Translations under genes and position numbers: made by a program
Notes under the pieces: generated by a model
What the model was told of the DNA's origin: nothing
What the model saw: only the letters and a program-made list of their open reading frames with translations
Database searches by the model: none
Part shown: one piece after another, positions 24,995-32,759 of the stretch
Layout of the letters: every line of letters begins with the position of its first letter
Position numbering within the stretch: position 1 is the stretch's first letter
Source of the DNA: MFZZ01 sp964610165
Lineage (GTDB): Bacteria; Patescibacteriota; Microgenomatia; UBA1406; GWC2-37-13
Reading direction: 5' to 3'
DNA: 42,077 nucleotides
Assembly (NCBI GenBank): GCA_964610165.1
Contig: CAZSUZ010000011.1
Location: 1-42,077, forward strand

Positions 24995-25927
24995 ATGCAA
25001 GATAGATCTTCATTACATATACTTCTTTATATTAGCATTATCTTAAATATTGCATTGGCAGGTACTGTGTATTATTTTTATCAATATAAAATTAGTTCTC
25101 TTACTCCTCTTTCCACAGAACAAGATATCGAAAAAGAACTTCCACTTCAAAAATATTCTTATAAAAAATTAAAAGAAACTACATTTGCACCTCAAGAAAT
25201 GGAATTTGGTGAACTTGAAGAAACAACAGAAGATCTTTCGTATGAATCGCGCAAATTTTATTACCAAGTTGAAGGTAAAAAAATGAGTGGAATAGTTCAT
25301 TTTCCAAAAGAAGCAGGTACTTATCCGGTTTTGGTAATGTTTCGTGGTTATGTTGATGCAGAAATTTATGAACCTGGAGTTGGTTCAAATCCTGCTGCCA
25401 GATATTTTGCAGAAAATGGATACATTACATTAGCACCAGATTATTTTGGATATGCAGAATCAGATCTTCCGCCAACTGAACCTTTTGCAGATAGGCTTAT
25501 TTCTTATCCGACAGCTTTACAGCTTATTGCAAATATAAAACAATTAAATGATTCATTTGAAGAATATAATATTACACAAACTGCTGATGTAAAACAAATT
25601 GGTATTTGGGCTCATAGTAATGGTGGTCAGATTGCTCTTTCGGCACTTATAGCTTCTGGTAACAATTATCCNNNNNNNNNNNNNNNNNNNNNNNNNNNNN
25701 NNNNNNNNNNNNNNNNNNNNNNNNNNNNNNNNNNNNNNNNNNNNNNNNNNNNNNNNNNNNNNNNNNNNNNNAATCAACTTAATGATGTTTTAATTGAAAA
25801 TGATATCGAAGTTGAATATATTACTTATCCAGATGCAGATCATAATATGCGACCAGATTGGGATAAAGCTGCAGCAAGCTCACTAGAATTTTTTGAAAAA
25901 AATCTTAAAGAAAAAAATAATCAATAA
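24995..25927 (+). CDS. Membrane-anchored alpha/beta hydrolase (interrupted by gap)
   Basis: This is a serine hydrolase of the dienelactone hydrolase / S9-peptidase-like superfamily, probably facing the outside. There is one N-terminal anchor (residues 8-29, HILLYISIILNIALAGTVYYF), a substrate-binding strand region (FPKEAGTYPVLVMFRGY), the nucleophile elbow IWAHSNGGQ with Ser208, and a C-terminal PDADHNM carrying the likely catalytic His. The N run at 25672-25771 removes the part with the expected acidic residue. Only about 34 residues fit in 100 bases, fewer than the family needs between nucleophile and His, so more sequence is probably missing. Confidence 0.8.
   Translation: MQDRSSLHILLYISIILNIALAGTVYYFYQYKISSLTPLSTEQDIEKELPLQKYSYKKLKETTFAPQEMEFGELEETTEDLSYESRKFYYQVEGKKMSGIVHFPKEAGTYPVLVMFRGYVDAEIYEPGVGSNPAARYFAENGYITLAPDYFGYAESDLPPTEPFADRLISYPTALQLIANIKQLNDSFEEYNITQTADVKQIGIWAHSNGGQIALSALIASGNNYXXXXXXXXXXXXXXXXXXXXXXXXXXXXXXXXXXNQLNDVLIENDIEVEYITYPDADHNMRPDWDKAAASSLEFFEKNLKEKNNQ
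25672..25771. other. Assembly gap (100 N)
   Basis: Exactly 100 undetermined bases inside the hydrolase gene. The frame happens to be kept across it, but the true length is unknown. Confidence 0.95.
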
Positions 25928-25961
25928 CTTCATTAACACAGCTTTATATCAACCTATAGTG

Positions 25962-26097
25962 TATAATATACACACTAAATGCGTACTCTAAATTCGGATA
26001 TTTGTTTTTCGAATAATGGAGTGCACGTTAATAAAACGGACAAAACAAACTAACGATAAGAAGTTAGTTTTTCAAACGTACATGAATAGGAGGCAAG
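25962..26097 (+). promoter_or_regulatory. Structured leader of the GT2 synthase with a possible leader peptide
   Basis: TATAAT at 25962-25967 would start an RNA near 25974. A 24-codon frame follows at once (25979-26053, starting MRTLNSDICF and ending NKTDKTN). By eye the RNA forms GCGTACTC with GAGTGCAC (one mismatch, one wobble), an inner ATTCG/CGAAT hairpin, and a perfect AAACTAAC/GTTAGTTT hairpin (26047-26070) that contains the stop codon of the frame. AGGAGG (26088-26093) is the ribosome-binding site of the synthase, only 4 nt before its ATG. Whether the frame is translated is unknown. Confidence 0.45.
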
Positions 26098-27711
26098 ATG
26101 GAAATCAACTTGGTTTTACCCATTCTCGCCATAATTGTTGTAGGCATGGTGCTTATAACACTTATTGGTAGGGAATTAAAAGAATCAGTACAAACTATCG
26201 TTATTGTGTTGCTTGCAGTTGCTCTTTTTTCAACAATGCAAGTTTACCACCTTATACTGGTCGATTCTCCATTCTGGATTTACGTAGCATTAAGCTTAAT
26301 AAATTACGTAATTACTTTTTACAGTGCAGAAGTACTGTATAAAGATCCAGTTAAGGATTTTAATGGAGATCAGACTTCATTTCGTCGAAAGAAAAAGGTA
26401 CGGTTTTGTGTATCTATCTATAAAGAAGGAGGATTCATTGGTAGATGTGTGCAAAGCATTATTGACTCTGCTGCGTATGCCTCTAACATTGCAGACGTAG
26501 AAATATTTTTGGTCAATGATGCGTCACCAGATGATACGTGGGATAAACTTCAAAAGTTTAACTATTTACCCGGAGTTCATCTTATAAATCTACAGCAAAA
26601 TGTAGGTAAAAAAGGTGGATTGGCAGCAGCAATGCTTGGTGGTGAAAAGTGGTTTGAAGTTTATGAATGGTTTATAACGGTTTTTGGAATTCATCCACAA
26701 CCTATAGACATTCCTTTTCTAAAGTATCATCTGAAAGAACGAGGATTTGCGTTTACTGATGTTGATTATTTTTTACATACTGACAGTGATTCAGTGGTTT
26801 CAAAAGAATTTATTAGATATATAATCTTCGGATTTGAATCTAGTAAATATCTTGGAGCTATCTCAGGTCACTGCGATGTATGGATTGGAGATAATCCAAC
26901 TTTTGTAACACAAATGCAAGTAGCATGGTATTATACTCAATTTCGTATCCGTAAGGCTGCGGAAAGCGTATATGGGGCAGTATTCTGTGTAAGTGGGCCT
27001 GGTGCAGGTTTTAGATCAGAAGCAATTCTCCATGTAATGTACGATTGGGTGTTTGATAAATCCTTCGGTAAAGTTTATCGGGGAGCAACTGATCGTAAGT
27101 TAACACTTCTGGTGTTAAAAGGTGGGTGGAAGATTAAGTATTCACAATTGGCACGTGTTTGGACAGTTGTTCCAGCTACATTTGATGAATTACGAAGCCA
27201 ATGGACACGTTGGAAACAAAATTTCTTTCATGTTCTTGGAGAAGTAGTTCTGTTTGCATGGAAAGTACATCCGATTGCGGCCTACCTGGTCTATTCACAC
27301 GTGATCATTACGTTACTTGGACCATTCCTTGTATCGTATCATTTGATTCTTGCTTTTGTTGGTGGTATCTGGCAAAGTATATTTTACGTTTTGGGCATTT
27401 TTCTTGTAGGTAGCCTTATGGCAATGGGTTATCTGGTGAGAAATCCTACAGACGGTAAGTATGCTTTTTACAGACCACTCATCTCTCTTGTTTCTGCCGT
27501 ATGGGGCAGTCAGCTTACCATGAGAGCATTTAATATGACGTATTTGCGAAGAACTTTTGTTTGGCGCGACGTTGCTAAACAAACTAAGCAAAAACGTTAT
27601 TTATACTATAAGTGGTTTGAAATTGACCCCATCTTTGAAACCAGATTTGTTGAAGTGATTATGATCATAGTGATTATTATCTATATCATAAGATACTTTA
27701 CTAACTGGTAG
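26098..27711 (+). CDS. Processive GT2 polysaccharide synthase (hyaluronan/cellulose synthase-like)
   Basis: This 537-residue membrane enzyme should polymerise a sugar from a nucleotide donor and extrude it. Two to three N-terminal helices (about residues 5-75) precede a GT-A domain with VSIYKEGGFIG, the base-binding FLVNDASPDD, the DxD motif HTDSDS, the acceptor-site GATDRKLT and the processivity motif SQWTRWK (the Q/RxxRW signature). Four or more C-terminal helices follow. The gene is visibly less AT-biased than its neighbours, has a full AGGAGG site and a long 3' hairpin, and follows a structured leader, so its expression and perhaps its origin differ from adjacent genes. The polymer cannot be assigned; the layout resembles HasA/NodC. 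Confidence 0.88.
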   Translation: MEINLVLPILAIIVVGMVLITLIGRELKESVQTIVIVLLAVALFSTMQVYHLILVDSPFWIYVALSLINYVITFYSAEVLYKDPVKDFNGDQTSFRRKKKVRFCVSIYKEGGFIGRCVQSIIDSAAYASNIADVEIFLVNDASPDDTWDKLQKFNYLPGVHLINLQQNVGKKGGLAAAMLGGEKWFEVYEWFITVFGIHPQPIDIPFLKYHLKERGFAFTDVDYFLHTDSDSVVSKEFIRYIIFGFESSKYLGAISGHCDVWIGDNPTFVTQMQVAWYYTQFRIRKAAESVYGAVFCVSGPGAGFRSEAILHVMYDWVFDKSFGKVYRGATDRKLTLLVLKGGWKIKYSQLARVWTVVPATFDELRSQWTRWKQNFFHVLGEVVLFAWKVHPIAAYLVYSHVIITLLGPFLVSYHLILAFVGGIWQSIFYVLGIFLVGSLMAMGYLVRNPTDGKYAFYRPLISLVSAVWGSQLTMRAFNMTYLRRTFVWRDVAKQTKQKRYLYYKWFEIDPIFETRFVEVIMIIVIIIYIIRYFTNW

Positions 27712-27728
27712 TTTTTGTCCGTTTCTTG

Positions 27729-27758
27729 TTGCGTGTGTGGCGAAAGCCACACACGCAA
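27729..27758. repeat. Perfect 13-bp GNRA-capped hairpin after the GT2 gene
   Basis: Arms TTGCGTGTGTGGC and GCCACACACGCAA are closed by a GAAA tetraloop, 17 nt after the GT2 stop. The stem can extend by a wobble and one more pair. There is no U-tract. Confidence 0.8.
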
Positions 27759-27831
27759 TACTCAAATATCTTCTTTGATCTACTTATACATATTACTGAC
27801 GCATGTTTTTTTCTATATAATGAAATTGATC

Positions 27832-29565
27832 ATGTCTATTTTGATGGAGAAAAAATTTATTCTTATATTCATAGCTGTTACTGCAGTCGGCTTCTTTTCA
27901 TATTTTATTTATAAATATATGCATTCTTCTTCTGCAGAAGAACCATCTCTGTTCAAAAAACAAACAATAGAAAATAAAACAGAAAACCTTACAAAGACAC
28001 CTTCACCTACAAAAACTCAAAAAACTAGCACTACCAATTTACAATCAATTAGTAATATAACTAACACTCCAACACCAACTACTAGCTCATCATCTTCAAG
28101 TAGTTCATCGAGTTCATCTTCAAGCCCAACAGCTACACCAACGCCAAATCCTTGCGCATCACTTAGTAATACATCTTATGACACCACCATTCTTGATGAC
28201 ACTCCAGTACTCTATCTTCCATTTTCAACATTAGCGTGTGATCATTCTTCAAATAAATATAATGGTACGAAAACAGGAAATTTGCCAACCACAACATTAC
28301 CAAATGGAGATACAGCACTTGTCTTTAATGGCGTAGATAGTTATGTAACAGTCGATGATAGAGATGCATTTAGTCCTTCAACAACAGGCAAAATAACTAT
28401 AGAAGCATGGTTTAGGCCTGATACTTTAGAGTTTGATAATGATGAAGGAAGTGGTTATGTACATTGGATGGGAAAAGGTACGACAAATAATCAAGAGTAT
28501 TTAGCAAGAATGTATTCATATACAAACACAGAGAATCGTCCTAATCGTATATCTGGATATGCATTTAATTTAAGTGGTGGATTAGGTGTTGGAAGTTATT
28601 TTCAAGATGTTATAAGTATTGGTCAATGGATGCACTATGTTCTTGTTATAAATACTGTTGATACAAGCGCTACATATCCATCTGGATATACAAAAATTTA
28701 TAAAAATGGATCGCAAAGAGATCAAGATACCTTAGCTACTTTAAGTATTGTTCCTGCAAATGGATCAGCTCCATTTCGTGTAGGAACAAGAGATTTTAAT
28801 TCTTTTTTTGAGGGAGCTATTGGAAAAGTTGCAATTTATAATTATGAACTTACGGCATTTCAGGTACTTGAACATTACCAAACAATGATTCCTGTTGTTG
28901 AAGGAACGGCAACATTTGAACAGAATGTTGGTAAAGTAAGTACCAAAACAACTGGTACATCAATGCAAATGACAGTAACAAATCAAGTTCCAGCTGGGGA
29001 TACAGTTATAGTACGAGTTGTACATGATTATGCTGCTAGTGCTCCAACTATTACAGATACTCGAGGTAATACTTATACGAGAGATCGTACTGCTCCAAAT
29101 AGTGGCAATACAATTCGTGCATCTATTTTTTCAAGTCCAATAACAACAACTCTTCAAGTTGGAGATACAATTACAATTACAACAGCAAGTGTTGCAGCTA
29201 AAGCAGCAGTTGCAGATCATTTTAGTGGACTTTATACCTCAAGTATTGTTGATCAGCAAAATGGATCTTCTGGTTCCAGTACAACACCTGGAACTACTAT
29301 TTCAATTGCTACCACTCATGCTAATGCACTGATTGTTGGTTTTACTGGTGTAGAAGGTCCACTTGAAGATGTATTTACAGAAGACGCATTAGGACAATTT
29401 GAGTCACTGCCTCGCGAAGGAACAGATGAAGGTACAGAGGATACAAATGTAACTGTAAATGGTGGATATAAAAGTGTTAGTGTTACAGCAACCTATCAAT
29501 ATAAACCTACATTAGAGCCTTCGCGTAATTGGATTAACTTCATTGTTGCTTATAAAGCACTCTAG
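27832..29565 (+). CDS. Surface-anchored LamG-domain protein with Ser-rich linker
   Basis: This 577-residue protein is probably a surface adhesin or binding protein. It has an N-terminal anchor (about residues 8-25, FILIFIAVTAVGFFSYFIY), a Thr/Ser/Pro-rich stalk containing a run of 14 consecutive Ser (28087-28128), and a laminin-G/concanavalin-like domain (LYLPFSTLACDHSS, ALVFNGVDSYVTVDD, TIEAWFRPD, GAIGKVAIYNYEL; about 120-360). A C-terminal beta-rich domain of about 200 residues that I cannot name follows. The open frame continues upstream, but that part covers the GT2 hairpin. A TATAAT at 27816-27821 overlaps the ATG at 27820, so 27832 or 27844 is the likelier start. Ligand unknown. Confidence 0.78.
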   Translation: MSILMEKKFILIFIAVTAVGFFSYFIYKYMHSSSAEEPSLFKKQTIENKTENLTKTPSPTKTQKTSTTNLQSISNITNTPTPTTSSSSSSSSSSSSSSPTATPTPNPCASLSNTSYDTTILDDTPVLYLPFSTLACDHSSNKYNGTKTGNLPTTTLPNGDTALVFNGVDSYVTVDDRDAFSPSTTGKITIEAWFRPDTLEFDNDEGSGYVHWMGKGTTNNQEYLARMYSYTNTENRPNRISGYAFNLSGGLGVGSYFQDVISIGQWMHYVLVINTVDTSATYPSGYTKIYKNGSQRDQDTLATLSIVPANGSAPFRVGTRDFNSFFEGAIGKVAIYNYELTAFQVLEHYQTMIPVVEGTATFEQNVGKVSTKTTGTSMQMTVTNQVPAGDTVIVRVVHDYAASAPTITDTRGNTYTRDRTAPNSGNTIRASIFSSPITTTLQVGDTITITTASVAAKAAVADHFSGLYTSSIVDQQNGSSGSSTTPGTTISIATTHANALIVGFTGVEGPLEDVFTEDALGQFESLPREGTDEGTEDTNVTVNGGYKSVSVTATYQYKPTLEPSRNWINFIVAYKAL

Positions 29566-29908
29566 TATTTTTCTTTAGGTATAAAAATACACATTTAATA
29601 AGTAATAAATATTAAACTTAAAATGTAAGAATAGGCATTTGCAACAACATTTTTTATTTTTTGTTGTATAATTTATTTGGATGTATTATAGGTTATTGTT
29701 TTTGTGCATAAAGCAGTACAAATATCAATTATATGCCTCTAATACATTTGAGTTACATGTACCTTAAAAATAGAGAAAGAGGAAACATTTTATAGTAGTA
29801 GGATATATAGAGATAAATGCTTATCTTTATGTACCCTACTGCTATAGAAAAGGTGGTAGGTCGCACGCTTTTCGGTAGCGATCTACCGATATAAACAGGA
29901 GGATGCTG
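29566..29908 (+). promoter_or_regulatory. Long structured leader before a 79-aa membrane gene
   Basis: No gene is seen in these 343 bases. An 8-bp hairpin with a U-rich arm (GTATTTTT/AAAAATAC) follows the LamG stop. TATAAT at 29667-29672 is a possible -10; the RNA from there to the gene would be about 230 nt. It contains a 26-bp hairpin (29791-29816 with 29821-29846, loop ATGC; three G-U pairs and one A-C mismatch) and a 10-bp hairpin (GGTAGGTCGC at 29855-29864 with GCGATCTACC at 29878-29887), then AGGAGG at 29897-29902. No known riboswitch was recognised. Confidence 0.5.
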
Positions 29909-30148
29909 ATGGCACTTCATCATGGCGTTGTAAATCAACGCTATTCCATGAATAGTCAAAAGGAGCAACATAAAAATCCTTTTGATTGGTTGCGTTTGTC
30001 AATCGTTTTGGCAGGAGTTGCTTTGTTAGTGGGAGTAATTATTTTCCCACAAAACAGAGCAGCAATTGCTGTTTTTGGAATCATCGTCTTGTTTATGGTG
30101 ACGATGATGTATGCCCGGGCGCTACAAAAGCACCCACAAACAAGATAA
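29909..30148 (+). CDS. Small membrane protein, unknown function (79 aa)
   Basis: I do not recognise the family. A polar, His/Gln-rich N-terminus (MALHHGVVNQRYSMNSQKEQ) of about 28 residues is followed by two membrane segments (about residues 29-46, LSIVLAGVALLVGVIIF, and 51-68, AAIAVFGIIVLFMVTMMY) and a basic tail. AGGAGG abuts a first ATG at 29903; the second, 29909, has a workable 6-nt spacing and is taken as the start. A long structured leader precedes the gene and two long perfect hairpins follow, the most elaborate example of the SD-and-hairpin gene class in this window. Confidence 0.72.
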   Translation: MALHHGVVNQRYSMNSQKEQHKNPFDWLRLSIVLAGVALLVGVIIFPQNRAAIAVFGIIVLFMVTMMYARALQKHPQTR

Positions 30149-30171
30149 TACTTCCCACCCATCCTCGGTTC

Positions 30172-30200
30172 TGGCGGAGAGAGTTCTACTCTCTCCGCCA
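30172..30200. repeat. Perfect 12-bp hairpin, first of a pair
   Basis: Arms TGGCGGAGAGAG and CTCTCTCCGCCA with loop TTCTA lie 23 nt after the 79-aa gene. Confidence 0.75.
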
Positions 30201-30234
30201 ACCCTTTGTTATTATTACCTCCTTCTCTGTTCTC

Positions 30235-30268
30235 GGTGGAGAGACTGACTTATATCAGTCTCTCCACC
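30235..30268. repeat. Perfect 14-bp hairpin, second of a pair
   Basis: Arms GGTGGAGAGACTGA and TCAGTCTCTCCACC have loop CTTATA. The arm core GGAGAGA is shared with the hairpin 35 nt upstream, which suggests a tandem duplication. Confidence 0.75.
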
Positions 30269-30369
30269 AACACTTTTTACATACTAAATACTACGTAAGT
30301 ACATACATAGATATTTTTAATTGATAGCTGGTATTAAATAAATAGAGTTAATTTATGCTATAAGTCTTA

Positions 30370-31581
30370 ATGAATAATATGCAAATTAGTACAATTAAAT
30401 ATTTGGATAGGCCTAGTAAGGATATTTTTAAAACTACTATAATCGATAAGGTGTATCTCCATAATGTCGAAAAAATTTGGAAAAAACTTGAGTCTGAAAT
30501 TGATGTAGTTGGACTAACATGTAGTTGGGAATGGGTAAAAGCTTGGATACATAATTATGGTGATGTTGTAGATTATTGGTTTGCTATTGGAACAATTAAT
30601 CATGAATTTTCTGGAATTGCTCTCATAACAAAAGAAACTCATCGCCCTCTTCCGATACCAGTAAAAGCTTATCATTTAGGAACAAATGGTGAACCATACA
30701 AAGATATGGTACGAATGATCAATAATAAAATTCTCGTTAAAGATAGGTATAAAAAGGGATTTTATACTAATTTAATTGAAACAATACTTGCACATTTTAA
30801 ATGGGAAGAAATTGTATTTGATCTTTACAATCAATCTGAAGCAATTGAACTAAAAGAAATACTTTCCAGACAACATATTCATCTTTCGGAAGATACAGAA
30901 GTCTGTTGGTATTTTGATTTAGATGAACCTAGAAAATATAATACAGATGTTTTAACACAATATAGTCATAGTACTCGTTATGCGATTCGTAAAACTCTCA
31001 TGGCGCTAGATAATAATCTAACTATAGAGTGGGCAGAAAACACAGTGCAAGCATTTGATATTCTAGAAGATTTAGTAAGATTGTATAACAAAAAATGGCA
31101 ATCTAAAGGTACTAAAGGAATGTTTGCTTCAAAAAGATTTCTTTCATTTCAGAAAGATATTATAAAAAATTTAATACATACAGGAAATATAGTTCTTTTT
31201 CGAGTTAAGAATCAAAAATTAGGTACAATTGGATGTTTATATATATTAGTAGACAACGGTGTAGCATACGGATATCAAATTGGACTTGATGACTTTGATG
31301 ATGTCGATTTCCCAAGTATTAATAGAAAACATTTCAAGCCTGGATTTTTACTTCATTATTTGTTTACCGAAGAATGTTTAAAAAAAGGTTTAAAAGCGTA
31401 TAATTTTTCTACAGGGTTTTATCCTTATAAAAAATTGTTAACTAATAAAGAAAATTCTGTAATAACACTGTATATTCGTCGCCAAATAATGCCATATGTT
31501 AGAGAAAATATTATGAAACTTCACTATAAATTGATTCATAATAAAAAAGCAGCTTTTTTTTTAAGACCTTTCAGAATGTAA
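30370..31581 (+). CDS. FemX/BioF2-type GNAT acyltransferase
   Basis: This 403-residue cytosolic protein has the Acetyltransf_6 pattern found in FemABX-like aminoacyltransferases and in CelD-type polysaccharide-gene proteins: YSHSTRYAIRKTLMAL, a helical stretch VRLYNKKWQSKGTKG, the core strands IVLFRVKNQKLGTIGCLYIL, DNGVAYGYQIGLDDFDD, and PGFLLHYLFTEECLKKGLKAYNFSTGFYPYK. Proximity to a polysaccharide synthase and a surface protein suggests envelope or polymer modification, but this is inference. The -10 TGCTATAAG (30356-30364) lies 5 nt before the ATG; the second ATG at 30379 is an alternative start. It ends 4 bp from the convergent gene. Confidence 0.8.
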   Translation: MNNMQISTIKYLDRPSKDIFKTTIIDKVYLHNVEKIWKKLESEIDVVGLTCSWEWVKAWIHNYGDVVDYWFAIGTINHEFSGIALITKETHRPLPIPVKAYHLGTNGEPYKDMVRMINNKILVKDRYKKGFYTNLIETILAHFKWEEIVFDLYNQSEAIELKEILSRQHIHLSEDTEVCWYFDLDEPRKYNTDVLTQYSHSTRYAIRKTLMALDNNLTIEWAENTVQAFDILEDLVRLYNKKWQSKGTKGMFASKRFLSFQKDIIKNLIHTGNIVLFRVKNQKLGTIGCLYILVDNGVAYGYQIGLDDFDDVDFPSINRKHFKPGFLLHYLFTEECLKKGLKAYNFSTGFYPYKKLLTNKENSVITLYIRRQIMPYVRENIMKLHYKLIHNKKAAFFLRPFRM

Positions 31582-31585
31582 CTAG

Positions 31586-32041
31586 TTATTGTGTATCTAC
31601 GTTTTGAGTAACTTCATTTGGATCAGTTGGCTTTATAATTTGCAGTAACTGAATAATTGCATACGCAATTAACCAATATACAAGTCCGGCAATGATCGTA
31701 GACCACTCAAATACAGATTCATTAGTTACTGTTACACCAAATACACCGTAAAATGGCATTGCTAATGGATCTGTGAGTGCATAGATTAAGTTAGTAAAGC
31801 CAGTATAGTTTGCACCCAGCATTTTTAGGAAAATTCTAAATGCTAACAATACTTCTACAAAACCAAGGAGATACCAAATTACTTGATACGTTCTAAAGAT
31901 AGCTTTTTTTGTTTCATAAACTTTTTGAGGAGGTTCTGTTCGAACAGGTGGAGGTGATACTGATTTTGTTGTTTTAACAACTTGTTGAGGTTCTACTTTA
32001 CTAACACTGGTTACTTGAGTTTCTGTTTGTTGATTTTCCAT
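31586..32041 (-). CDS. YggT-like membrane protein with Pro-rich N-terminus
   Basis: The 151-residue protein has a polar, Gln/Pro/Thr-rich N-terminus (about 45 residues) followed by membrane segments typical of the YggT family (VIWYLLGFVEVLLAFRIFLK and WSTIIAGLVYWLIAYAIIQ). The connecting loop has the family-like YALTDPLAMPFYGVFG. YggT proteins are small membrane proteins, often near division or osmotic-stress genes, of uncertain role. A TATAGT box lies 8 nt before the ATG, so the mRNA should be leaderless. Confidence 0.8.
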   Translation of the reverse strand: MENQQTETQVTSVSKVEPQQVVKTTKSVSPPPVRTEPPQKVYETKKAIFRTYQVIWYLLGFVEVLLAFRIFLKMLGANYTGFTNLIYALTDPLAMPFYGVFGVTVTNESVFEWSTIIAGLVYWLIAYAIIQLLQIIKPTDPNEVTQNVDTQ

Positions 32042-32156
32042 ATACTTTAACTATAGCCCTGTTTATATAACCTAATGCAAGAGTTTGATAAGAAAAGATG
32101 CAACATATTACAAATGTAGGAATGATAGTATTCGAACAGGAAACCTCCTAAATTAG

Positions 32157-32229
32157 TCGGGGATGCCAGACTTGAACTGGCGACCTCACGGTCCCGAACC
32201 GTGTGTTCTACCATCTGAACTAATCCCCG
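32157..32229 (-). tRNA. tRNA-Pro (CGG)
   Basis: The 73-nt cloverleaf reads on the minus strand: acceptor CGGGGAT/ATCCCCG with the C1-G72 pair and discriminator A73 expected of bacterial tRNA-Pro; D-arm GTTC/GAAC; anticodon arm CACGG/CCGTG with loop TTCGGGA, anticodon CGG; T-arm GCCAG/CTGGC with TTCAAGT. The 3' CCA is not encoded. The flanks TAAATTAGT and ACTAATTTA are complementary and extend the acceptor stem by nine pairs in the precursor. Confidence 0.95.
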
Positions 32230-32351
32230 ACTAATTTAATCGTAATCCGTTAATTTTCGGGACTACAATCTATACTAAATGCTGTTTACTTACCTAATTT
32301 TAAGAAAAATTGATAGACTTTATATTAACATAGTTGTTAATTTATTCATTC

Positions 32352-32759
32352 ATGTCAGAGCAAAAAACAGATACAAGAGCAATAATTATTTTTTTATCCG
32401 GTCTATTTTTTATAGTTGCCGTTATATTGGTTCTTGTGGGATTTGGTAAATATACTGGTATGGCAAAAGATAAAGCTGTAGAATTTATTAAAGAAAATGC
32501 TCCAGAAGGAAAGGAATCAAAGCCAGAAGTTAATTCTGCAGATTCAACATATTTAGATAATTTGAAAGAAATTGATCAGTCAGGAGCAAGTGGTGGCAGT
32601 TTAGATGTTGCACCATCTCCAGCTGATTATGGATTTCAAATGGATATGCAAAAAGCAGCACAACAACAAGATACTATAGAGCAATATTCAGTCCCTTCAT
32701 CTGTTCCTGGTCAACCTGGTAGTAAAGAATGGCAAGAACAATTCTGGAAAGATCGTTAA
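32352..32759 (+). CDS. Hypothetical single-pass membrane protein (135 aa)
   Basis: I do not recognise the family. After MSEQKTDTR comes one membrane segment (about residues 11-31, IIIFLSGLFFIVAVILVLVG), then a polar outer or cytosolic part with acidic and Gln/Ser/Pro-rich stretches and the end KEWQEQFWKDR. I chose ATG 32352; the open frame begins six codons upstream at a weaker start. Its TAA directly abuts the stop of the convergent gene. Confidence 0.72.
   Translation: MSEQKTDTRAIIIFLSGLFFIVAVILVLVGFGKYTGMAKDKAVEFIKENAPEGKESKPEVNSADSTYLDNLKEIDQSGASGGSLDVAPSPADYGFQMDMQKAAQQQDTIEQYSVPSSVPGQPGSKEWQEQFWKDR

Noticed and set aside
27715..27831. N-terminal extension of the LamG protein (MSVSCCVCGESHTRN)
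   Set aside because: It translates the perfect hairpin after the GT2 gene and lies before the TATAAT at 27816.
28087..28128. Serine-codon run as a hypervariable tandem repeat
   Set aside because: The run mixes TCA, TCT, AGT, TCG and AGC codons, so it is not an exact tandem repeat prone to slippage; it reads as a protein linker.
29753..29971. 72-codon minus-strand frame
   Set aside because: It is antisense to the structured leader and the SD-led gene at 29909, with no ribosome-binding site and low-complexity content.
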